Part shown: positions 54,174-62,738 of the stretch, piece after piece
Layout of the letters: each line of letters starts with the position of its first letter
Position numbering within the stretch: the stretch's first letter is position 1
Source of the DNA: Discostella pseudostelligera
Taxonomy: Eukaryota > Bacillariophyta > Thalassiosirophyceae > Thalassiosirales > Thalassiosiraceae
Assembly (NCBI GenBank): GCA_036940085.1
Contig: JALLBK010000059.1
Coordinates: 1-64,000, forward strand
Length of the DNA stretch: 64,000 bases
Reading direction: 5' to 3'
Program-made: the position numbers and the translations under genes
The notes under the pieces: model-generated
The model's input: only the letters and a program-made list of their open reading frames with translations
What the model was told of the DNA's origin: nothing
The model's database searches: none

Positions 54174-55090
54174 TACAGTACGGCATGCCGCACGCCCTCT
54201 TGGGTTGTGGTGCGCAAGATATCTTTGGCCATTCCAAGGCCAACATTGAAGATTCGTGCGATATGTTCCGGCGAGAAGACCGAGTGACGCGTTTTGCTGT
54301 GAAGCTCAGCAATCACGGCGCTGGTAGGTGCAGTGGAGTGGATGCTATTAATGATACGTTCAATATTCACCTGCTCGGTGTCGCCACATAAGGAGTGGGA
54401 GATGAAGTCCGTCTCATACATGTGATGGTGACGATTGAAGTCATGAGACACGTCGGACTCAACTCGTTGTATGAAACGGTCGATCTCATTAGTTGGATGA
54501 GTCGGCCGACCTCCTGGCATGACTAATTGTTTCGGATCCCACGGTTGCTCACATGTAAGGACAACGTGGGGGTACAACTCCAATTCCTCGTCGGTAGGAT
54601 ATCTCGTGTTAAAATAGACTGTTGACCCCTCAGATGTAAATGGTAGCCGCTCGCGGTCGTCAAGAATGATTCCCATGGCCCGATCTGGGTCAGTTTCGTA
54701 GGGGTTGTCGTAGACCGGAAGGCCAAAGTGCCGAATCTGGTTTGGGTTGATCAGGCTATGGTCGAGGCTATCGCCGAAGTAGAGTGCTTCATTGATAATA
54801 AGAATATAGGTAGTGCCTGCAAAAGGGTCACTCCAAGCGGTAGCAACGGTCGCGATGGGGACGTCGGTGATTGGTTCAAGCTTGTTGTGGAAGCCATTGA
54901 CTTCACATTGCTGACCGGTGAAATGGATCGGTCGGCAATTGATGCCAGCACACGAAGTATCCGCGCGACTGTCCAACTCGCATTTGGCCTCGATGCCAAA
55001 ATCGGCGGAAGGGCGGATGTACTCGACCTTGGTGCGTTTTACCGCCCGTCCAAATACTCGAGGTCCACTCTGGATCGCGTTGATATACAC
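54164..55090 (-). pseudogene. Copia pol part 1: protease and pre-integrase
   Basis: A 308-codon open frame. CELDSRADTSCAG is the retropepsin active-site region (D-S-x-A-D-T type). The rest reaches the pre-integrase segment, ending at GVRHAVLYDL and a TGA at 54164. No ATG lies upstream of the active site in this frame, so expression would need recoding, splicing or non-ATG initiation. The frame breaks by -1 relative to the downstream integrase. The pre-integrase His/Cys finger is not evident. Confidence 0.75.
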
Positions 55091-55180
55091 ATGGAGCGGA
55101 AGCTCTCGGATCGTCTATGAGTGAGGGTGGGAAACATAAATTTATTACATTAGTGTGGCTGGGCAATAAGGATACGACGA

Positions 55181-56686
55181 TTAGGCACGAGTGCCGCCAA
55201 AGCGCGATCCATTCTGAGCTCCTCGTTCGGTAGAGGTACTTGCCTGACTTTGAGTCACTGAGCTTACGCTGCTCGAGGAGGACGTCCCAGGCGCTTGCCC
55301 TGCACGACCACCAGTGTTCGATTCATTCACATTACGGTTACCGTCGGTACCACCGCTGTTATTAGTATTATTCGAGTTGCCATGGTTGCGGCGGTTCCAT
55401 TGGAATCGTCCGCCTCTGCCACGACCCCCATTTCGTCCGCGTCCGCCTCCACGTCCGCGTCCACGACCACCATTGCGTTCTCGGGACAAGGCTTTTAGGT
55501 CCTCAACCAATTGTAGCCCCCTTGTTCCAAGACGTTCCTTTTCAAGGTCGGTAAAGTTGCGGAAAGGGTTTCTGATATCGACCCCATTCCATTCAGTACG
55601 TTGCTGCTGCGTCGCATTATTCTCGCTCACACGACGCCTGCCTGTAGGGACATTGGCTGAGCTAAGCTGCGCCATGCGGGGGCTTATATGCTGGACCGCT
55701 CCCACATAATTGTCTTTGAATAGGGTGCGCATTTGCTCGACAGCGACGGAGATAGCGACATTCCCGGTGGGATTCTTGATGCGTTGGGCGAGTGCTTCCA
55801 CCTTCGACCTGTCGGTGTACTCTTGGCCCTGCTTTTTCAATACATTGTAGGCTTTGTTAAGCCGCGTGATCATGGTTTCGAAAGTCATGGTCCGCTCGTC
55901 AGAGTAAGCAAGGTCTCTCAACTCACGCCGTGCATGGTCAGCACGAACATCTAGTTCGGCTTCACCTTCATAATGGGCTCGTAGGGCTCTCATTGCTTGA
56001 CGCCCATCACGTCCTGCTACCGCGTCGAAGATCCAGGTCTCGGCTGCCGTTTGAACCACTGCCAATTGGATCAATGAAAATACTAATTCGTTGTCCTGTT
56101 CGAAGGCTGGTCCGGCAAGTTCTAGCTGGTACATGAGACGCTCATAATCGGTAGTAGCGTCGACCAAAGGATCCCATCCTGCAGGCTTGTCAGGCCTGAT
56201 AACATACGCGATGGGGCAGTAGTAACGCCCGTAGATGAGGGATAGGGTCTCGGTGACCTTTCGATCCCATTCGTCGAAATCGACTCGATCGCTCCACTTT
56301 TCTAGGGATTTGATATTGTCCCCTTTGTCGCGATTGGAAGTATAGGCTTCATAAGCCAAATGGCCATGTTTGAGGTCATTGATGTTCAACGCGAGTGGAT
56401 CGATTGGTAGGTTCCTACGGACTTTGTCCTTAACGTACCAAATTAACCCCGTGAGGTTATTCATCACTAGGATTCCCATACTGATGTTGGGGTTCCTCGA
56501 ATTAAAAGTCTTGACCAAATCTTTTGCCTGATGAGGCTCGAGAAGGTCGAATTCGTCGATCGTATGGATCTGGTGTAGCGCAATAAATAATGTGGTTTGC
56601 CTGACGGCCATTGCTCCAACGTTGGATATTCCGCATAGAGGAAGGACTACGTCCCTCAGGTTAACTTGCGCTGCGTTTGCTGCCAT
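55181..56686 (-). CDS. Copia gag polyprotein with RGG-rich tail
   Basis: A 501-residue capsid-like protein. The centre (WDPLVDATTDYERLMYQLELAGPAF...MRALRAHYEGEAELDVRADHARRELRDL) follows the Copia Gag fold of diatom elements. The C-terminus has no CCHC zinc knuckle. Instead an RGG/GGR-rich stretch (about residues 400-430) is followed by Asn/Ser/Gly low-complexity, likely serving as the RNA-binding region. The frame is intact and ends TAA at 55181. It is in the same frame as the following protease region but separated by stops. Confidence 0.85.
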   Translation of the reverse strand: MAANAAQVNLRDVVLPLCGISNVGAMAVRQTTLFIALHQIHTIDEFDLLEPHQAKDLVKTFNSRNPNISMGILVMNNLTGLIWYVKDKVRRNLPIDPLALNINDLKHGHLAYEAYTSNRDKGDNIKSLEKWSDRVDFDEWDRKVTETLSLIYGRYYCPIAYVIRPDKPAGWDPLVDATTDYERLMYQLELAGPAFEQDNELVFSLIQLAVVQTAAETWIFDAVAGRDGRQAMRALRAHYEGEAELDVRADHARRELRDLAYSDERTMTFETMITRLNKAYNVLKKQGQEYTDRSKVEALAQRIKNPTGNVAISVAVEQMRTLFKDNYVGAVQHISPRMAQLSSANVPTGRRRVSENNATQQQRTEWNGVDIRNPFRNFTDLEKERLGTRGLQLVEDLKALSRERNGGRGRGRGGGRGRNGGRGRGGRFQWNRRNHGNSNNTNNSGGTDGNRNVNESNTGGRAGQAPGTSSSSSVSSVTQSQASTSTERGAQNGSRFGGTRA

Positions 56687-56783
56687 GTTGTCTTTAGCCT
56701 ATCTCGGTGATCCGTAGTCGGATTTGGAAGTTTCAAGTATCGGTGGATTCGTTGTTACGATCGCTCAGTAGGTATATGCGATT

Positions 56784-56799
56784 TGGGTCTGATAAACCA
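56784..56799 (-). promoter_or_regulatory. candidate primer-binding site
   Basis: Directly inside the 5' terminal repeat the minus strand reads TTGGTTTATCAGACCC. It starts with TGG, complementary to a tRNA CCA end, and loosely resembles Met-tRNA-type primer sites of Copia elements. The tRNA is not identified. Confidence 0.4.
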
Positions 56800-56800
56800 A

Positions 56801-56855
56801 TTTGCCTAATGGAGCTGGGAATTTACTCCCTCTCTTCTGTCATAAGTCAAACGGT
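56801..56855 (-). repeat. 5' terminal repeat of the Copia element
   Basis: A 55-bp sequence identical to 50809-50863, at the gag end of the element. It is much shorter than typical Copia LTRs. Similarity stops abruptly on both sides. Confidence 0.8.
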
Positions 56856-57255
56856 GGTTGTGGTCTGTGGCTAGCTGGTGGCAGAGAGTTTTGGCGGGAA
56901 GCGACAGACAGCCGGAACACGGAAACCACCTAGAGGCGAATTTTTGGCGGGAAGACATCTGTTTTTGGATCACAAGAGAGCGAGATTTTGGCGGGAGGAG
57001 AGGTGTACAGAATTTGGCGGGAAGAAGACTCAACGCACCCTCCACAAAAATTCATCATAGGCTTTTGACCATGAAGATGAAGACGACTCCTTCATCGTTA
57101 TGATAAGTAGCGCCGGTGCCGAAACCGATGACGATGCAATGACACTGAAAGTATAACAGAGCTGGTCCACTACGACATCGATTGCTGATATCCGATGTGT
57201 CTGTGAGTGAGCACTTTTAGAATCCATCAATCTCTGCGCATCAATCAACTCAACC
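56856..57255 (+). promoter_or_regulatory. promoter with four tandem TGGCGGGAA-type motifs
   Basis: Upstream of the TPR-methyltransferase gene. Copies occur at 56892-56900, 56945-56953, 56989-56997 (TGGCGGGAG) and 57015-57023, all in the same orientation, spaced 53, 44 and 26 bp, each preceded by T-runs (TTTTGGCGGGAAG). The first copy lies 37 bp from the retrotransposon end, so the insertion sits at the edge of this promoter. Confidence 0.65.
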
Positions 57256-59073
57256 ATGACGAGGAAAAATTGGACTTGGGCTTGGGCCAGTGCCGTCACG
57301 GTCGTATTTTTATCAACAATATTTACACTTGGTGCATTGCCCGCATCCGTAGCTACTGCCTCTGGTAACGAAGGGGAAATCAGCCATCATCTCCAAAAAG
57401 GTAACAATGCACTTGCAACTGGCGATATCTCCACAGCCATACAGAGCTATGAGGCATGTTTATCATTGGATTCCAATCATCGATATTGCAACATCAACTT
57501 GGCCAGTGCGTTAGTTGATGCAAATGAATCAGACGATGATGAAAGCATCAAAAAGGAGCGAACGTCGAAGGCGATATCTCTATTGCGACATGTACTTACA
57601 TTGTACCCCAAAGATGGTGATGCAGCATTCAATCTAGCATTGTTGTTGCAGGACACTTCCAACTCAGAGGAGACTACGCGAGAGAGTGCCAATTTGTATC
57701 AAATTTCCGTCGAAGCTATGGATATGAATCCGGAGGAGGAAGATAAATGGGACGCTCTTGCAAACATGGCCGCAGCAAAGCAGGAATTGCGTGAGTTTTT
57801 CGGACCCTATGGTGCCAGAAGGAGTTATGAACGTGCCATTGTTTTGTTGGAAGGGACGGTGCAGGAATACAACACATATATTGATCAGATGATTAATCAA
57901 TACGACTCGGAGAAGGTAGAATATGATCATGAGGGATATCAGCATGCACAAAACCAAGTCAACTCCATCAACGCATACCTATCCAAATTGTATTACGGAT
58001 ACGGCACAATACTTTCCGAGCTTTCACCATCCGAATGTCTTGATCTAATGACAGAAGAATCATTATTGATGGATACGAAGGATGGGATTGATGAGAATTC
58101 AGCCAAGACTGTGTGTGAAACCAACGCTGTAAATGCCATGCGCATGGCTGTAGTTTTAGACTTGAATAATGTTGTCGCCGAGCATATGCTAGCAGCAATG
58201 ACTGGTGGAGAAGATGCCGAACATGATGGATACAGCGGTAAAGAGAGAGCGTCGAATGAATTTGTTTCTGCACTGTTTGATGACTTTGCAGATTCATTTG
58301 ATGAGAAGCTGGGTGCGTTGGGTTACCAAGTCCCAAAGTTGATAGGTGAGGCGGCATATGACTTGTTGGGCATGTCGGGGGGAGAACCATTTCAATCCGT
58401 TTTAGATGCGGGATGTGGTACTGGCCTTGCGGGTCGATTTTTGCGCCCACTCGTTATAGGTCCGTTGGTAGGTGTTGATTTGTCCAGAAAGATGCTAGAG
58501 CTAGCCGCGGAGTGTACAATGACAAAGGGATGCGGGCTGAAGGTGGAAGATACTACAGACAGGGATGACTCGGAGGAAGAGGAGGATGAACGATCAAAGA
58601 AGCCCTTGTACGACAAACTACTGTCCTCGGATTTAGAGACTGTCACTCTGACTGAATTGGTTTCAGGACTATCTGAAGACACAATAGCTGGATTCGACCT
58701 TATTGTCGCCGCTGATGTCTTCGTATACATCGGAAATCTCCAAGAGATATTGCTCAATTTTGCAAAGCTCTCGAGTGGAAGTGACTCGAAGACATCGTTT
58801 TTGATCTTCTCATGTGAACGGATAGATGATACGCAAGCGGCACCAACGGGCTGGAAGCTTCAGAGCTCAGGTCGGTATGCACACTCCAAATCGTACGTGA
58901 CAAGCGTAGCAGAACAGGCAGGCTTTGATCTCATACGGTATGATGAAATCGTTCCGAGGATGGAAAAGGGGGAAGAGGTACAAGGCCATTTGTTTGTTTT
59001 TGTAATTGGCGGGGCTATCGACGAAGACAATGTTCATTATGAAGTAACAATGACCACTGCAGATGAGCTGTGA
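57256..59073 (+). CDS. TPR-containing SAM-dependent methyltransferase
   Basis: A 605-residue protein. The N-terminus WTWAWASAVTVVFLSTIFTLG is a signal peptide or anchor. Residues 45-200 hold TPR-like helices (HLQKGNNALATGDISTAIQSYEACLSLD). The C-terminal half is a class I methyltransferase: SVLDAGCGTGLAGRFL (motif I, about residue 385), LVGVDLSRKMLELA, FDLIVAADVFVYIG, and a late beta strand FLIFSCE. This TPR-methyltransferase fusion is known in bacteria and algae, but its substrate is not. A secreted or ER location is inferred from the N-terminus, unusual for a methyltransferase. Confidence 0.8.
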   Translation: MTRKNWTWAWASAVTVVFLSTIFTLGALPASVATASGNEGEISHHLQKGNNALATGDISTAIQSYEACLSLDSNHRYCNINLASALVDANESDDDESIKKERTSKAISLLRHVLTLYPKDGDAAFNLALLLQDTSNSEETTRESANLYQISVEAMDMNPEEEDKWDALANMAAAKQELREFFGPYGARRSYERAIVLLEGTVQEYNTYIDQMINQYDSEKVEYDHEGYQHAQNQVNSINAYLSKLYYGYGTILSELSPSECLDLMTEESLLMDTKDGIDENSAKTVCETNAVNAMRMAVVLDLNNVVAEHMLAAMTGGEDAEHDGYSGKERASNEFVSALFDDFADSFDEKLGALGYQVPKLIGEAAYDLLGMSGGEPFQSVLDAGCGTGLAGRFLRPLVIGPLVGVDLSRKMLELAAECTMTKGCGLKVEDTTDRDDSEEEEDERSKKPLYDKLLSSDLETVTLTELVSGLSEDTIAGFDLIVAADVFVYIGNLQEILLNFAKLSSGSDSKTSFLIFSCERIDDTQAAPTGWKLQSSGRYAHSKSYVTSVAEQAGFDLIRYDEIVPRMEKGEEVQGHLFVFVIGGAIDEDNVHYEVTMTTADEL

Positions 59074-59130
59074 AATATCACTTGATGAATCAAATGAGAC
59101 GAGACTACAAATAATATCTTTATCTCCATT

Positions 59131-61512
59131 TTACAAACTTTTCGGGAATTCTTTGAATGGGAGAAACTCTCTATATCTATCATCTCCCATAACCTTATAT
59201 TCACACACTTTGGCATCAAACATCAGGAGAATCATTTGGAATTCCGCAGCAGAGACCACTTCATTTTCGGCCAACGTGCTAGCCAAATGGTGGAGGAGGT
59301 CCATGTTATCTGTTAAGATATGCTTCGCTTTCACATATGCATTATTCACCAGACGCTCAACCTCTGAATCAACCAATCCCATCAATTTCGAACCCCATTG
59401 GTTGCGTTGGCGCAGTCCCAACTCACGTCCCATGAACGGACGTCCTCCATCGGGAGATGTTAGTGAAATGGGACCAACGGCATTGCTCATTCCATACTCC
59501 TTCACCATCATCTTGGCGATTTCAGCCACGTGATTCAAATCATTGGAGGCGCCGGTAGTCACCAATTCTTCTCCGAAAATAATTTCCTCTGCGACACGTC
59601 CACCCAGTGCGACAACTAGTTGACTCTCCAAATATTGTTTCGAATACATTCTATTCTCCTGTGGAGAGAAGAATGTCAATCCTCCAGCACCATTGGTACG
59701 CGGTAGGATAGAAATCTTCTGTACTTGATCATAGTCGGGAAGGAGAGCGCCGCATATGGCATGCCCCGCCTCATGGTAGCTAACAATCTCCACTTGTTTC
59801 CGTGATAGCATCGATGTACCACCCCGTTTTTCCATCCCTACTAACAGACGGTCTAGTGCTCCGTCAACCTCCTCCCATCCAATGGTAGATTTACCGCTCC
59901 GTGCCGCAGAGAGTGCGGCCTCATTCATAAGGTTCTCAAGCTCGGCACCCGAGAATCCAGGTGTGCGTCGCGCAATAGCCTCCAAATCGACATCTGGCTC
60001 CAGTGGCTTGCCACGAGAATGTACCGATAGGATACGAGTCCGACCCTGCACCTCTGGTAATTCCACAGCCACCTTCCGATCAAATCTACCCGGTCGAAGT
60101 AATGCCTCATCCAATATATCCAATCGATTCGTCGCTGCCAATGTAATCACACCAGAATTCTTCTCAAATCCATCCATCTCTACCAATATTTGATTCACCG
60201 TCTGCTCTCGCTCATCATTCCCCCCGGCGTAGCCCGCACCACGCTGTCTTCCTACGGAATCAATCTCATCTAAAAATACAATACATGGTGATTTCTTCTT
60301 AGCTTGAAAGAATAGTTCACGAACACGGGAGGCGCCCACTCCAACATATAATTCCACAAATTCCGACCCGGAGATGGAAACGAATGGCACACCTGCTTCT
60401 CCGGCCACGGCCTTGGCAAGAAGTGTTTTACCAGTACCAGGAGGTCCGTGCAATAGTACACCTCGGGGAATGACACATCCATTATCAGTATAACTTTGGG
60501 GATGTTTAAGAAAATCAACAATTTCAGTTAATTCCAATTTGGCACCATCGCACCCAGCAACATCGTCAAAGGTAACATTGGTATTGGGATGAAAGTTGAA
60601 CGATGGTTTCATTCGTGATAATGCTAGTGGAGAAGAAAAGGAGGATGATCCATCAGAGTTGTTGTTTGTAGTGCTTCTTCGATAGAGGAGGAATAGACCA
60701 ATGAAGATGGATAGGGGTGACAGTAATTTGCGGAGTATGGATGAAATTATGGATTGAGGCCCAGAGGAGAAGGATAAGTTGGATGAGACGGAAATGTCAA
60801 TATTGTATTTGGTAAGTGTAGATAGAAGTGCAGGATCGTTGGGAAGATGAGGCACCCGTACTGATTGTGACTGTAGGTGCTGCAGCTGTTGTTGCCGGCG
60901 CAGGAAGGGTTGTTGTCGACTTGTTTCCTTTCTTTTTGCCTTGTTGAAAAACGAAAACATCCACCACCCACCACTCTTACTACGCTGTCTAGTCACTGCT
61001 GATGTTCGTAAATGTCCAACTAATTGCGTCCCATCAGAATTGAAGGTAACCTTCTCCACCTTCTTCTCGCAAATGAGTTGTAAAAATTGTGAATATCGAA
61101 TGTCGTGAATGGGTCGAGTGGAGGAATTACTAGGTGTGCTTCTACTTCTAGTTCTGCTGCTCGTCATCGATTGCATCATAGATTGTTCATGTTGTGATGA
61201 AGGATATTGTGAGGGCAGAGCAGCATGTAGAATTACACCATTATTGCTTTTACATGATTTTGCGGTTGCTGATGTAGCGCTGCTCCATTTCCTGGATCTG
61301 GATGTAGTGACGAGACGAGGTTCAGGTAGGCACTGATGGTGCCAGCAGCAGCACGTCGTGGCTGCGGTGGGTCGGCGCCGCTGTCGAAGGAGAGATGAAG
61401 TTCCGATTGTTGCCAAGGTCGGATACACCACGTCCGATGCCAATGCTGCTCCTACTGCTGCCAATTGTCGATATTGGAAGGCTAGTAGCAACAGCAAGGA
61501 TGCGGACGTCAT
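59131..61512 (-). CDS. FtsH-type AAA metalloprotease
   Basis: 793 residues from the ATG at 61512. A hydrophobic N-terminus ([20 protein letters not shown]) and a Ser/Gln-rich stretch precede one membrane segment ([17 protein letters not shown]). The AAA module has the Walker A GPPGTGKT, Walker B IVFLDEID, the pore [14 protein letters not shown], and the [14 protein letters not shown]. The peptidase has HEAGH. FtsH enzymes extract and degrade membrane proteins in plastid thylakoids or mitochondrial inner membrane. The signal-peptide-like N-terminus favours a plastid in a diatom. Upstream in-frame residues up to 61794 lie in the promoter with motif copies and are not counted. Confidence 0.9.
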   Translation of the reverse strand: MTSASLLLLLAFQYRQLAAVGAALASDVVYPTLATIGTSSLLRQRRRPTAATTCCCWHHQCLPEPRLVTTSRSRKWSSATSATAKSCKSNNGVILHAALPSQYPSSQHEQSMMQSMTSSRTRSRSTPSNSSTRPIHDIRYSQFLQLICEKKVEKVTFNSDGTQLVGHLRTSAVTRQRSKSGGWWMFSFFNKAKRKETSRQQPFLRRQQQLQHLQSQSVRVPHLPNDPALLSTLTKYNIDISVSSNLSFSSGPQSIISSILRKLLSPLSIFIGLFLLYRRSTTNNNSDGSSSFSSPLALSRMKPSFNFHPNTNVTFDDVAGCDGAKLELTEIVDFLKHPQSYTDNGCVIPRGVLLHGPPGTGKTLLAKAVAGEAGVPFVSISGSEFVELYVGVGASRVRELFFQAKKKSPCIVFLDEIDSVGRQRGAGYAGGNDEREQTVNQILVEMDGFEKNSGVITLAATNRLDILDEALLRPGRFDRKVAVELPEVQGRTRILSVHSRGKPLEPDVDLEAIARRTPGFSGAELENLMNEAALSAARSGKSTIGWEEVDGALDRLLVGMEKRGGTSMLSRKQVEIVSYHEAGHAICGALLPDYDQVQKISILPRTNGAGGLTFFSPQENRMYSKQYLESQLVVALGGRVAEEIIFGEELVTTGASNDLNHVAEIAKMMVKEYGMSNAVGPISLTSPDGGRPFMGRELGLRQRNQWGSKLMGLVDSEVERLVNNAYVKAKHILTDNMDLLHHLASTLAENEVVSAAEFQMILLMFDAKVCEYKVMGDDRYREFLPFKEFPKSL

Positions 61513-61552
61513 GGTTCGGTGGCAAAAAATGAGAATGAGGCCATCTGCCCAC

Positions 61553-61637
61553 TTCCCGCCATTTTGGCCGCGATCTTCTTCGCCAAATTCCCGCCATTTC
61601 GCAACAACTTCAAGTTCGCCAAATCCACTTCCCGCCA
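61553..61637. promoter_or_regulatory. three TTCCCGCCA motifs in FtsH / REV7 divergent promoter
   Basis: Exact copies at 61553-61561, 61588-61596 and 61629-61637, same orientation, spaced 35 and 41 bp, in the 172-bp gap between FtsH (start 61512) and REV7 (start 61685). The spacing suggests a cluster of a bound factor. Confidence 0.65.
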
Positions 61638-61684
61638 TATCTTTGGAAGGCCCATCCACCGACCACAACAACAACTTTGTGACC

Positions 61685-62617
61685 ATGACGACGATGGCGG
61701 CAGTAGTAGCACCCTCCTCCTCCTCTTCCACCTTCACCGCCCTACTAGGCTCCACCCTCGAATCTCTAATCCACGAACTCCTCCATTCTCGCAATATCTA
61801 TCCTCCCGATTCCTTCCTTCTATTCCGTCACCTCGGTGTGCGCTGCCATGCCAGCCGAGTACCCCAAGTTGGCGCATACATTGCTGATTTTTTACAAGTG
61901 GCATTGCCCTGCATTGTAAATGGCATTGGGGATTGTATTACATTGGTGATATTGGAAGAAGAGACTGTGGCAGTTGTTAGTGGTGAATCGACGAGTGCGG
62001 GTGAAAGGACTGGTAGGACAAAAACTGTGGAACGATTTGTCTTTCATTTTGATATTGATGGTGTCATTGGAAATAACAGTAGTGGCTGTAGCAACATCAT
62101 TGGGAGCAGCGGCAGCACTGAAGGAGAAAGGAAGATGCAGTCTTCCAACATAATTGACATTGAAGATATGAAACCACAAAAAATAGCCATCGAAATCGAT
62201 GCCGATTTGGCAACGGAGGCACGATCACAAATGGAACGATCAATGCGGGACGTACTATTGCGCACTGTGGCATTGCGGAAACGAAGGCGACGACCTGGTG
62301 AAAAGGCTGAGAATATGTCATTCAAGCTTTGCTTGCATGTTGTGGGAGAACATGATGAAAATGGCAAGAAGATACGAGATGCAAACTCATGTCCTGATGA
62401 ATTAATGAGAGTTTTGAAACAGGGTGAATGGATGGTACCGGAAGAATCATCATGCTACTTTCCTTCCTCTGCATTTGCTTCGGCTGCGAATGTCAATAGC
62501 AGTGTCGATATTGGGCAGAAATGTAGTAAAGGCATGCTTCGACCAATAAAGGATATAAGCTTGCCAAGCTGCGGTATGAAAATGCAGCTGGGAATGGAGG
62601 TGGATCCATCGGCATGA
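61685..62617 (+). CDS. HORMA-domain protein REV7/MAD2L2-like
   Basis: 310 residues from the ATG at 61685. LESLIHELLHSRNIYPPDSFLLFRHLGVRCHASRVPQVGAYIADFL matches the REV7 HORMA core (yeast/human: LIHVREVYP type). ERFVFHFD corresponds to the strand before the seatbelt region. Inserts after the first half are Gly/Ser-rich. The C-terminal part keeps LCLHVVGEHDENG and the seatbelt-like QGEWMVPEES. REV7 is the accessory subunit of DNA polymerase zeta and also acts in shieldin and APC/C regulation; translesion synthesis is the expected role here. Longer than human REV7 (211). MAD2 is less likely because of YPPDSF. Confidence 0.78.
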   Translation: MTTMAAVVAPSSSSSTFTALLGSTLESLIHELLHSRNIYPPDSFLLFRHLGVRCHASRVPQVGAYIADFLQVALPCIVNGIGDCITLVILEEETVAVVSGESTSAGERTGRTKTVERFVFHFDIDGVIGNNSSGCSNIIGSSGSTEGERKMQSSNIIDIEDMKPQKIAIEIDADLATEARSQMERSMRDVLLRTVALRKRRRRPGEKAENMSFKLCLHVVGEHDENGKKIRDANSCPDELMRVLKQGEWMVPEESSCYFPSSAFASAANVNSSVDIGQKCSKGMLRPIKDISLPSCGMKMQLGMEVDPSA

Positions 62618-62738
62618 AGACTGGGAGTTGAGTTACCGAACAACGACATCTTTGCGTAGCAATCAAACAATGTTATGTAAATTTGGCCAACATTCTACAA
62701 TTCTATCCTTTCTTTCAATACATATGTATAGAGACTTA

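Larger units (their letters stand above)
50809..56855 (-). mobile_element. Ty1/Copia (CoDi-like) LTR retrotransposon
   Basis: A 6047-bp element with gag (55181-56686) and pol (50904-55090) on the minus strand, in the Copia order protease, integrase, reverse transcriptase, RNase H. It is flanked by two identical 55-bp direct repeats. Relatedness to diatom CoDi elements is inferred from NEALYFGDSLDHSLINPNQ in the protease region and RRYRIDHLNL in the integrase. No matching target-site duplication of five bases could be found (ggaag on the left, ggttg on the right). Confidence 0.88.

Noticed and set aside
54903..55166. Frame over the gag-pol junction
   Set aside because: No ATG, no domain, and it is a shadow of the protease region.
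50809..56855. 55-bp repeats as an unusually long target-site duplication
   Set aside because: Only 40 bp lie between the left repeat and the pol stop, so there is no room for a separate LTR inside; a terminal repeat is simpler.
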